From: Halichondria panicea
Lineage: Eukaryota; Porifera; Demospongiae; Suberitida; Halichondriidae
Assembly: GCF_963675165.1 (NCBI RefSeq)
Contig: NC_087377.1
Span: forward strand, 14,008,198 to 14,072,197
DNA length: 64,000 nt
Direction of reading: 5' to 3'
Shown: positions 47,520 through 57,870 of the stretch, piece by piece
Layout of the letters: the number at the start of each line of letters is the position of its first letter
Position numbering within the stretch: the first letter of the stretch is position 1
Made by a program: the position numbers and the translations under genes
Notes under the pieces: model-generated
What the model saw: only the letters and a program-made list of their open reading frames with translations
What the model was told of the DNA's origin: nothing
Database searches by the model: none

Positions 47520-48190
47520 TATGCATGAGTGCTGAAGACAACCTGCTTGATGCAGTATATAATTACATAAATGAAGTCAGGTATCCAGTGGAGGCAAGTG
47601 CAGACAAGAAGAGATCAGAAAGGCCAAGAAATTTGCTGTAGAGAATGGAAAGCTATTCTAATTGAAGAAAGTAAATTAGAATGTTTCAATGCACGTGTAT
47701 CTACTTTATGCACAGAGTACAGTTGAGGTGAGATATATAAGAGTACAGTTGAGGTGAGATATATAAGAGATCGGAATGAACAACTAAGAATTCTTCGAGC
47801 ATCACATATCGAACCAACAGTTTGGTCACATGGGAATCAAAAGAACCTGTATCGTATCAATGAGAGGTTCATATGGCATGGACTCATCCAAGGATGTAGA
47901 GGAAATCATATGGTGTGTGTTATACTTATTACTGTTATCATAATGTTTATTGAGTAATACTTCAAAGCTGTCTGGATGTGACATTTGTCAACGGGTCAAG
48001 CGAAAGGATGACAACTACGTCACCTGAACTGCACCCTGTTCGTGCATGTGAAAAGCCCTTTCTACCACATTAGCATAGATTTTGTTGGACCTATCACCCC
48101 GATCTCTGAGGATGGCTCTAGATATAATTATACTGACCATTAGTGATTATTTTACAAAATGGGTTGAGGCAATCCCCACTCCTACGAAGT
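47520..48190 (+). pseudogene. Degraded integrase (Ty3/gypsy- or Ginger-like)
   Basis: Broken frames give YINEVRYPVEASADKKR, RDRNEQLRILRASHIEPT, YRINERFIWHG and, after frame changes, FYHISIDFVGPITPISEDG. They correspond to the pre-integrase linker, an HHCC zinc-binding module and the start of the DDE core with its first Asp. A 25-bp tandem duplication (TACAGTTGAGGTGAGATATA) at about 47720-47768 disrupts the order. No intact gene. Confidence 0.7.
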
Positions 48191-48350
48191 GTGCAAGCTC
48201 TCCTATTTAATGCCAATGGACATTAAAGCTCTCCTATATACCTGGGGAAATTGTTTAATGCACATGCATTATAAAAATGCCTCATAGTATATAGGAGAGA
48301 TATAGTGCCGACGAGCATTAAAGCTCTCCTATATGCTTGGGGCACTTTTT
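48190..48350. repeat. Repeats with CATTAAAGCTCTCCTATAT
   Basis: The phrase CATTAAAGCTCTCCTATAT occurs twice directly, with TATATAGGAGAG inverted between. It may be the end of a small element. Confidence 0.5.
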
Positions 48351-48661
48351 TCATTTAGTGACATTCTGTACGGAACCCCCACCTATACCTCCCCACCCCA
48401 CAGCTCATCTTCTCCTCCCAGCTCACGACCTCCCCGCCCTCGACCTCCGCTGAAATCTCTCAAAGTTAAATTTAGGGGGGGGGTCATTTTTTTCAGGGGG
48501 GAGTCATTCGTGACTAGGAGTCAATGACCGGGGGAGTCATTTATTCCTAGGTATGAGTGACCGGGGGTCACTGGTAACTATAGGTATATAGGAGTGACCG
48601 GGAGTCATTATTTGGGGGAGTCACTCGCGCCTATATGACAACGGTATACCATTGCTGTATT

Positions 48662-48840
48662 CTAGCCTCCTTCGCAGCCTCTCCTTTTTCTGTTCTTTGT
48701 CACAGAGGAGGAACAAAGAAAGAAAGAAGGAAACTTTGTCTCTTCCTTCTTTCTTTCTTTGTTCCTCCAATTAGTCCCATATTTTATCTTATTGAACTAT
48801 GACAAAGAACAGAAAAAGGAGAGGCTGCGAAGGAGGCTAG
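48662..48840. mobile_element. Short foldback element, CTAGCCTCCTTCGCAGCC ends
   Basis: About 42 bp at each end are exact complements (CTAGCCTCCTTCGCAGCC outermost). A TTCTTTCTTTGTTCCTCC tract is inverted in the middle. A partial relative lies at 59.85-59.97 kb. Confidence 0.75.
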
Positions 48841-48884
48841 CAATTTAAGCTGTATTCACAACTATCTTGATAATAATTATCTCA

Positions 48885-49480
48885 GCAAGTTTGGACTAGA
48901 TATCTAGTGTGAACAGCTTGCGTAAAAATTCAAAGGTAGCTCATTCTGAATAGTCTCTGTGGTTGGTGGAACTCATGGCTGCATATCTCCAGATGTGAAA
49001 GGAACCAGTGACTGCCTAAAGTATCAACTAGTGTATCTGATGCATGTGCATGCTTAGCAGCAAGCTAGAAGGCTTGAAGTCATTCATGATGTGTTCTATG
49101 CCATTGCCAAGTTGTGTATTTATGTCAAAGTTTGTGTAACTGCTTTGCAAATACCATTCATTTGTATGGCATTTACCTTGAATATGTTGTTATTCAGATT
49201 AATTGTTCACCAATTTTTAGCTTGCTACGTCGATGGTGAACAGCTTGCTCAAAAATTTGCAATCATTTAACACAACTATGCTTGTTTGACCCAAATTCAT
49301 AATTTAAAGTGTTTATCGTATGTTAAACTGTCTTCTTATTACACATTTCAACTTCTAGCTCTAAAAATCTTTATTTTTATCAGAAACAAAGTAAAACTGT
49401 TAAATTCTCCTTAATATATTCATGAGGCAACTTGTAGCACTTCCTGTCTTACAACATTTGGGGTCTTAGGGCAGACTGTT
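48885..49480. repeat. Duplicated block upstream of gene D (copy 2)
   Basis: Copy of 2975-3550 with indels, same orientation relative to the receptor gene that follows. Confidence 0.65.
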
Positions 49481-49550
49481 TATTATAAATGAATTTTTAC
49501 CAATCAAGGAAGAAAGGAGGACTGAGTCTGAAAAGAACATTATGCCCATT

Positions 49551-50562
49551 GCATCCAAAATATTTATGCTTGCTGCTTTGCTCTGTTGAGCAGGTATGAT
49601 AACTAAATGTGTATGCATGCTTGCATTTGTAGATTGGTTTTAATTTGTTCTCAGGCTCATCCACTGATGAAACTTTCAGGCCTATATTGACTAGTCGCTT
49701 AAACAACTCATCTCTCACATTGAATTGTTCAGTGAACTGTACCTACACAAAGATTATTTGGAATATAGGAAATTCTAGATCTAATCGTAACAATATCTAC
49801 AATATCAATGGAATTCAAAATTTTATTCAAACAAATACTACTAATCGGCGTTGCACCATGGATAATACAACACCACAAACATTTGAGCTAATAATTGACA
49901 TTTCGATTCCAAACATAAGTTCAATTTTGCCAAGTATCACTTGTGTAGGTGTGCTAGGAATGGACGACGATTTTGTCTTCAGTGCAAATACTGTTAATCT
50001 AGCGATATTACTCACTGAAAAAACAAGTAAGTGGTCAATTGTAAAATTAAATATCATTCCTAATAGGATTGATTGTTGTTCTCCCCTATTTAGGTGTGAA
50101 CCAAAGTGAAACATCTTGGCCTATATTGACGTTGTGTTTTTCACAAGTTTCAGGAAGAGGAGAGTGGGTGCCTAATCCTGCTGACCTACTTTGTGAAGAA
50201 GGTGTCTTATACAAGATAGCTTCTGACATGACATTATATAATAATTGTCTCCATGTACAAGCACCCATTACTAACGGATCAGTTCATATCAATACCTCTT
50301 GTGTATCAGAGAAAGATGGCGACTCTTTATCAATTGCTGAGATTACAGCATAACGTTCTTAATGGCAACACTCCTTGGATTCCTCGCTGGACTCGTTGTG
50401 ATGCACCTTTGCTCTCGTAAGAAGGCAGTGTACTCCCCAGCAGTTGAAGGACAAGCTAACATAGAACACATTGCACCAGCTAGTCCTGTTTATGAGGAGG
50501 TGTTACCTAAAGAAGAGATTGAACTCAATACTAACCAGGCTTATGGACCAGTAAGAGTGTGA
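49551..50562 (+). pseudogene. Gene D: small Ig-like receptor, probably damaged
   Basis: A hydrophobic first exon (49551 on, IFMLAALLC) is followed by an Ig-like exon 49655-50026 with LTLNCSVNCTYTKIIWNI and a later cysteine, then a Cys-rich stalk exon from 50094. A helix (LLGFLAGLVVMHLC) and a tail ending NTNQAYGPVRV close it at 50562. With the best donor (GCAG|GTATGA) the first exon contains an in-frame TGA; the weaker donor T|GTTGAG avoids it, also in phase 1. A TAA and a one-base frame change separate the stalk from the helix at about 50350. The tail motif matches genes B' and C, so this is a real family member, perhaps newly dead or mis-sequenced. Confidence 0.6.
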
Positions 50563-50960
50563 AAAACATGACTGTGTTAGTGTTCATGTTAAATTCCAAT
50601 GTTATTGTATTTTTTGACGAGCCAGATAGTGTTCCATCCACTAGCTGGTGTGAGCTGAATTGACTATTATCTCAATATCACCTGTTTACAGTGCAATCAC
50701 ATACACTGAAACTAATTGTTGCAACCAACTACAAGAATTGTCACCAACTTTCAATAGCCAGAGGTGTATCCCAATAGAAAACATGCATTGCTATGAGAGG
50801 GCTGGCTAAATTTACATGTGATGCAGTTTTAGGATGATTTTTAAACTAATATAGCATACTCACTCAATTGATGAATCACCAGATTTGACTATGCGAATCT
50901 TTGTTGCCAAAAAACTGTGTGCACTTCACTAACATTGATAAGATACTCAGGTTGCAAAAA
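50563..50960. other. Spacer between D and E
   Basis: AT-rich DNA without a supported feature. Confidence 0.35.
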
Positions 50961-50964
50961 ATTT

Positions 50965-51290
50965 ATGAGATGATGAGCACTGTACATTTGAGAATTTACT
51001 TCGTTCTTCTTCTAATTTTCACAAATACTCAAATACTGGTAATTAAGGCAATACTATATTTTTATACTTTTATACTGTTACAGCTTATTATAATCTATAA
51101 GCTGACAAAATTCTTAGGGCTAGATCTAGTGTATACAAGTGTTTCTCTGACTGTTGAGGGAGGAGTGAGTCTGGTTGGTGAACACTGTCCTGGAACTGTC
51201 AGATTGTTGTCACGGAGTGGACCTCACCATTTTGACATGGTTATGCCAGACAGGGCCGTAGCCACCAGTCCGGTTAGTCAGGTTTCAACC
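50965..51290 (+). pseudogene. E: receptor fragment (signal peptide and start of Ig exon)
   Basis: A hydrophobic leader (IYFVLLLIFTNTQIL, from about 50972) precedes [20 protein letters not shown] at 51140-51210, nearly identical to the Ig start of gene C. The frame is lost directly after Thr-Val-Arg-Leu, and the rest of the Ig domain is absent. A second partial copy of the leader lies at 51365-51413, after an AGCCTCGAGACCAGGCC repeat. Confidence 0.75.
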
Positions 51291-51639
51291 TAGCCTCGAG
51301 ACCAGGCCGATTAAAATACGGTCTATTGCATGGGTTATAGTGCACATTGAGAGGATGGGCACTAAGAATTTACTCAGTTATTCTTCTAATTTGTCAAATA
51401 CTGGTAAGATTATTAACTAAGGTATTGAGAGGTTTGAAAGCATCATTTCTCAAGAGCGATAGACTATAATTATATGAATCTCCAATTATACATACTTGAG
51501 ATATTTGAGCATAAGTTCAAATGACCCTTCCCAACTACAATCAGCTACAGTAGAGACTTTGAACACATTGGTGGTTTGTAAACCGTTCATTATAAGTGGA
51601 TCCTGTAGATCACTAAAAATAATTAACCGATCCTAAAAT

Positions 51640-51955
51640 TTCTGCTGAGATCACCTCTGCCCTAGGGTACCTAAATAGGCTCAATAATTTCTATTGGGAT
51701 TTCAAACCTAAAAAATTACTAGACACAAGGGTCACATCATACTAACGTGCTTTGGATTTCGCAAAGAAACCTTGGGGACGCGACCACCTCAACTTTTTGT
51801 GGTACCCCCAAACATAACAATTATATCCCAAAACAAAAGAGAGGCTGCAATGTCAACGGGTGGTATATACGTGGACTGGTCATGCACCTATACCTAATGA
51901 TGTAGCTGCCACCGTTTTATGCTTGAGATGTTGTTCTACTTTAAGAATCCATGTA
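51640..51955 (+). pseudogene. SGK-like kinase C-lobe relic 2
   Basis: The segment aligns with the start of the 16502-17168 exon of gene A. It reads [14 protein letters not shown], then Tyr-Trp-Asp-Phe-Lys-Pro, so the Arg-to-Trp change in the catalytic loop is shared with gene A. In contrast, the Phe-Gly after the metal-binding position and an activation segment TSTFCGTP (51785-51809) are retained, although the Asp itself reads Cys. Frameshifts and stops rule out function. It follows receptor fragment E within 350 bp. Confidence 0.78.
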
Positions 51956-51956
51956 C

Positions 51957-53312
51957 TACAAAATAACTTGCAGCACAAATTAATGAACAACATTAGATTA
52001 TAATAGTCATACAGTTGTTGCTGCAAAGAAGAGGATTACTTACAAGAGGTATGATGCAATGTTATGGAAGATTTTATTCTGGTTACACTACTGCCAAGGT
52101 ATATGTGATAATTCTAGATACCTATAATTATTCTAGAGACGTTATACCACTTGTGAACAATCGGAATAGGAATGTCAGTCAGTAAAATAATGTAATGACG
52201 GATGATGGAAAGACACACTTTCTGGTTCGTACTGTTCTACTACTAAGCTTATCTGCAATGTTACAATTATATTGTATCATGGAGGAAATTCCAGGTACGT
52301 ATATAGACTGTACTTGACACAATATGTTTGCATGTACACTGCATTGCTGCTATAGCAACCAGATTGACCTGAATATGAAAATTCCCAAGAATACCTCATC
52401 AATGTCACTGGCTGTGGGTGGATGTGGATCAACCAAAGCACCTGTCAAGATAATATTTGTTCGACAGTTTTCAGCAATTGCACAGAGTATGTGAGAGAAA
52501 TAAAAGCCAAGATCGATGACATTGAGAGTGAACATGCAAGCAGTCTATCCCACATCTGTAGGTAGGAACTTTAATTTAGTAGTATTACATTTATCGACCA
52601 TTTTTATTTATTTACAGATTACTATAATCAATATTTCTGACCTGCTGTTAATCAGTCGTCAAGATGCCAAATTCATGTTCAGTGTTTACCTATTCATAGA
52701 TATTTTAGAGAGAATCGAATGTGTACCATTCGATACACTTATACAGATCCGGATTATGGAGATCTATCAAATTCTATCATGAATCCTATTACCATATATC
52801 ACACCTGGTGCTATGTACTACTTTGAGTTCTCAGTGTTGGTGAATGATACCTTACTGATTACAGAGAGAATTGAGTACGTTATAGAATCAGGAGGTATAC
52901 GGGAATAAGATAATAGCGACTTCAATCGGCAAGATCTTACTGCATGTGTATGCTCGTTTTCTACGATATTATACTGCACACACAAACAGAATTGTTCCAG
53001 GGAGTCCGGAAACCTTAAAAGTGTGGAACCAAGGAAACCGAACCCCGGTTAAGGGGGGCTTTGCGCCCTCTTAAAATTCCTCCATACACATTTGGGCGAA
53101 GGGGCGCGCCAAAACGTGGGAGAAAAATTACTTTACTATACATGTGATGATTTAGCAACTTTGTGAGCTCTCGATCTGCATATGCCACATCTGATGGATG
53201 CAGTGCAGGTCACGCATGTTTGACTATCGAGTCAATGGGGTTAATTAAGGCCATCAAACAGACGTGGCACACAGGATGACTTTATGGGAAACTTGAAGAG
53301 GTAATACTATAA
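51957..53312 (+). pseudogene. B''': degraded B-type receptor
   Basis: Pieces match gene B in order: the region around the signal-peptide exon (51970-52100), an Ig exon with about 330 nt deleted internally (52155-52294), FN3 exon (52355-52562, with TGT to TGA near its start), membrane-proximal exon (52618-52893) and exon 10 (53255-53312). It is convergent with C', mirroring B'' and C. Confidence 0.78.
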
Positions 53313-53752
53313 TTATATCATGTACACACCAGAACTCGGTCAATTTCCATTCAAGAGTATAAAGCTGGAAATGTTGAGTTGTATGTATTCCCATTGATAG
53401 AAACATATATATATTGCAGCTATAATAATACTGATTGTAAATTCTGTACTTGTGACACAATGTACTGTTTGCATGTGCTGTCACTTCACTATAATTAGTG
53501 CATGTTTGTCATAATTGGAACACTATAATTATATACACACACCTTGCTATTGAGAGACTAATAGTATGCAGTGAGTGTAATTATGATAATCAACTACGTT
53601 ACATTGATTGTATGAGTGCATGAAGGATTGTATAATTGGAAGTGTGAGATATACACAATACTGTTACAAAATATCCGACAAGGTTCAACGTTGTGATACT
53701 GCACTAAACTGACATGCTTGCATGTGCTAGATCTAAATGGGAGACTCTATTT

Positions 53753-55262
53753 TCAAGATTGAAACAGTTCATTGTCAACGTAATCGTACTCCACTCTTGC
53801 CAAACCATACGACTGATTCGCTTCCATGTTCATCTTGCCTCTTCTAGCTCCACTTCTTTTCAAAATTCCCACTTTATAGTAAGATAGGTTAGCTTTTAAT
53901 CTCATTTCTTTATCTGGTCGGGAACGTTTCTTCTTTGGCTTTCCATAAGACTCGTTAGGAATTGGTTCCTTTGAACTTACACTCGACTGTGTATAAACAC
54001 TACTGCCTATTATTGGATCATCGGCTTCACAATAAGAGTGAGTCAAGTCTTCATTTTGCTGTGCTGTTTCTGGATTTGAATAGACAACCTCCCGATCAAT
54101 TTCCCTTGATTCTTGTATTCGTATTTCTGGTGCATCCTCTCTCGGTTGCACTCTAGTCTCCGTTTCTCTTTTCAATTTTATGATGAGTAATTTTTTCAGC
54201 ACAATATAATATGTACCAACTCCCGTGACGAAACTGAGTACCAAAGAGAATATAAATACAACAACAGTAGTTGCTACGGTCACTCCGATAGATACACCAT
54301 TGGAACTGCTGTCTGTCACTGAAATCACAGCTGCTGATGTAAAGGCTCATGCATTCATAGAACTCACCTATAAAAAATATTATGTAGGACAGGATCACTT
54401 CTCCCCACGTTGTTGATAGCTTGGAGCTCCAACACGTAGTTACCATCTCTGGAAAGCGGGACAGTGAATGTGACGCTGCACACCATTGTACAGGTACCAC
54501 TATTAGTAGTTGAGATGTGATGATAATCATTCCCAGTTAGGGTGGCCTCATAGCGTATTTGTCGTCTAGAAGCAGGGCATGCCGCAACCTGTGATTGACA
54601 ATCATGCATGGATCAGATAAGGTATAAATGTATAGCCCCTGGGCCAGTATTGCATGGTAAAAATGGTATGGCTTACTGGTGGTTCCCATGAAACGGTCAG
54701 CATAACAGAAGCAGAAGATTTAAAGGATTTGACAATATTGATTTGTTGAGGGTTTTCTGATAATGCCTGTTGCCTTACCTGAACATCAATTGTGATTGTC
54801 TGGTGCGTTACCGGATCGCCGCATCTGATTTCATTAATGTGCTGCTCCTCAAGCTCTGAGATGTTGAGGGTAAGAGTTGAAGAAAAGTTCCCGAAATTTC
54901 GTTGATCACTCTGCAAAACTGAGCTCAACTCAACAGAAATAAAGGCTGGATTTGATACAGTTTGAGTAGAAATCATACTGTCAGGATAGAATGAATGAAT
55001 TTCTTCCTTAGTGACATTGTAACTCCAACGCAAACTAGTGAGGTCCACTCCCTCACAAAACAGTCTGACAGTTCCAGGACAGTGTTCACCAACCAGACTC
55101 ACTCCTCCCTCGACAGTCAGAGAAACACCCGCAACATGATTACATGCACTCAATGTTGCATAGCAAATCATGAAAACATGCAGGGATCTTACTAATTGCT
55201 CCGCTTTGTCCAACAGTGAAACACAGTAAGACAACACTCATTACCAAGTGAAATACTGCCAT
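53753..55262 (-). pseudogene. C': near-identical copy of gene C with two lesions
   Basis: The exon equivalents are 55193-55262, 54677-55128, 54368-54588 and 53753-54318. The acceptor before the Ig exon reads GCGG where gene C has GCAG, which destroys the AG. Exon 3 is 221 nt instead of 220 because of an extra A in a run near 54376, which throws the transmembrane exon out of frame. The tail itself is open, and its three differences from gene C (two 3-residue gains, one 8-residue loss) are all multiples of three. The frame may have been kept under selection until recently, or the extra A may be an assembly error. The mutated acceptor argues for a pseudogene. Confidence 0.75.
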
Positions 55263-55668
55263 CCTATTAATATAATAGCTACTTGCAATTGAGGCAGAAC
55301 AATAATGGCTATTACTATGATTCTCCCAAATTATTTTACTAAAAACAAATATACATCACTACATGTAGCTATCTCGTAATTCACGTGCAGTCTCTCATAC
55401 TTCAATTTACATGTTGACGTGGATTAGATCTATTTGAAAACAAGGTTGTCAGTTGCAAAACATTGCTTTCTATGCACCTGGTTATAAAAATAGTGTTCAG
55501 TAACTCTCATTTTCTTCATATTTCATAATCAGGATCACCTGCCGGAGAGTAGGTCATACGTTAGCTTGCCCATCAAATTCCAGTATAGACTAAGTATAAT
55601 CCCTGATAAATTATGCTCGGAATAATTTTAGCATAATATATCTAGAACACCACCTAGCCATATAATTA

Positions 55669-56044
55669 GGCCATTGTTAGTTGCATACTAGCTTGTTTCA
55701 GATGAGAATACTAGCTCAACCCCGATGAGGGAGGGAGGCCTTCATTACCCATTATCCCATTATTTGATGACGTCATATCCTGTTTTTTTAACTGACGAAA
55801 ATACACAAAAGGACGGAGTCTAAACAATAATTATATATAATTTTTTTACGCACTCCATGGCTTTTTGGTGCACAATGCAACTTGCAACATGGCACATGGT
55901 AAAATAATGCAATGTCAGCCCAAAAAAAGGACTTTGACCTCAAAATTAATAATGGCTGACATCAGCAATAATGACTTAATTGAGGAGGTGAGCAAAACCG
56001 AGGAGGGAGGTTGATCTGAAACAAGTATGCAACTAACAGTGGCC
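55669..56044. mobile_element. MITE inserted in duplication copy 2
   Basis: The left end GGCCATTGTTAGTTGCATAC and the complement at 56010-56044 pair over about 34 bp with small differences. It lies in the part of copy 2 missing from copy 1, so it inserted after the duplication. Confidence 0.7.
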
Positions 56045-57198
56045 TTAAGTGTTTTAATCTGTGTGCCGAGCTAGGTAACCAAGAGGCCATCCGAGTGCAC
56101 CAGCATTAAATAATTATACGTGATATTGTCTACTGTGTTTTATAGTTCTGACATGCACGTGATCTCTATAGCCTTGCCATTTTTACAGTGAGTTTGACCA
56201 ATTAAATCAGTTTTTTTACCTGAAATGATTGTATAAAGGTTGAGTATATATAGGGGTTGGTATAACCATCAGTACTTCTATCAGGCCTATAATTATTATG
56301 TGAAACTAGTAGGGTCACAATGGATCATTTTGACCAAAGCCCAAGGCGCAGTATACATTTTAGGGCCCATGCATGCAGTGTATAGATAGACATCATAATT
56401 ATTTTGATGTGTGTCATGATGCGACAGTACGTAGCTCAATGTCACTGACATGCATCTACATACACATGGATAGATTAGTGTAGCAGGTCCTAGAGTATGT
56501 TCTGTGAAAAGGAACACCAAATTATCCATCATCAACCGACAGGAAACACTCCTGAAGTAGACTGCATGCACAATTTCCTCTGGAACAACTTTAATAATAC
56601 CACCTATTAAACTCGTTTCAAGTTCTGTTTCGTACTCACCCTTAAACCCAATCTGTTAAACGTTATAGCTTTATCGTTTAAAAGGGAAGTGGTCTTGTAA
56701 ACTAAAGTAGTCAGTTGCAACCCCCTCTTGACAAAAAATAAGTCATAAGTTTGTAAAAATCAAATCAAAATGTTGGGTCTTCTTAGCCTCCACAAGGCTG
56801 TTTATAGCACGAGACATTCACTTTCATTGCATGCGCATTTCATAAGTTAACTTGTCGCAATAAATAAATGTTATCAAATAATTGTTGTGCAAATTAATTT
56901 CACTTTGCATGTGAAAACACTTCAATGAGGCTGTGGATGGCTAAGCACTACTTTCCCTATATCTATACTGTGTGTAGAGTGGCCATCTTAATTGGGGTGA
57001 CGTTTCACCGACGTCTGAAAATTTGCTTCGTCAACGTTGCGGTTTAAGTATTGGTCGTGTGCAGTCACGAGAAAACTCATAGATTACAAACGTGTAAAAC
57101 ATCATTACCATCATGGTTTGTCTTTGACATCACAGAACAGAGCACAATCTAACCTCTTCTGCTACCAGAATATTAATAACAATTTATTGTGTGAAAAA
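56045..57198. other. Sequence unique to duplication copy 2
   Basis: No gene or clear repeat ends are recognised here. With the MITE before it, it accounts for the extra length of copy 2. Confidence 0.4.
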
Positions 57199-57812
57199 CT
57201 TAGCCAACAAGTTTGCTTGAAATCCATCGCTAAACAAAAGGCACCCAAAAAACCCAATAAAACTGAAGTAATCACTGTGTGTACTTATGTTAACTATACA
57301 AAATCATGCTATTAGAATTTATTATTCAGGAATGTTGTGCAGATCTTAGCCGACAATGATTGGTCTTTTCCATTGCTAAGTGATTCTCCACAATGACTAT
57401 AATATTATATTATAATTATATATGAAAAGTCCGTTGCTGTTTTATAATTAACCACTACATACCCACCACGTTTGGTTACCATGGAAATCATTTTGGATCA
57501 TTCTCTACCTACACAATGGTATCAGCAGCATTTCTTAGAATCATAGTTTTTTTTTTTATTGTAGCTAATTATGTATACACCAATACTGACACTATAACCA
57601 TAGATATACTGAATGCACATGTATAATTATACTGACTGATTTATAGATCCTACTTTTCATTGGCTGCCTCGATCATGCAGGCAAAAAGTCATAAGTGTCT
57701 TTATAAAAGCAGCAAGCCTTTTACTAGCCTTGATCCTAGGCCAAGTTTTCGCTTATATAACGGTTAGGCGAACAACTATAGGCTAGGCCTGGACGAATGG
57801 ATATTCTCGTTC

Positions 57813-57870
57813 TAGCCTTGAATCCACGCCGATTAAAATACGTATTTTAATCGGCGTGGATTCGAGGCTA
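57813..57870. repeat. Perfect short palindrome of the AGCCTC family
   Basis: TAGCCTTGAATCCACGCCG and its complement abut around ACGTATTTTAATCGG, forming a 58-bp near-perfect hairpin with no loop to speak of. It appears to be a minimal internally deleted form of the 8319-10237 family. Confidence 0.7.

Larger units (their letters stand above)
53002..57600. repeat. Segmental duplication copy 2 (C' and flanks)
   Basis: Collinear with 39848-43200. The interval 55640-57180 has no counterpart in copy 1 and includes a MITE. The block end with CTTAGCCAACAAGTT lies at 57199-57600. Confidence 0.8.
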
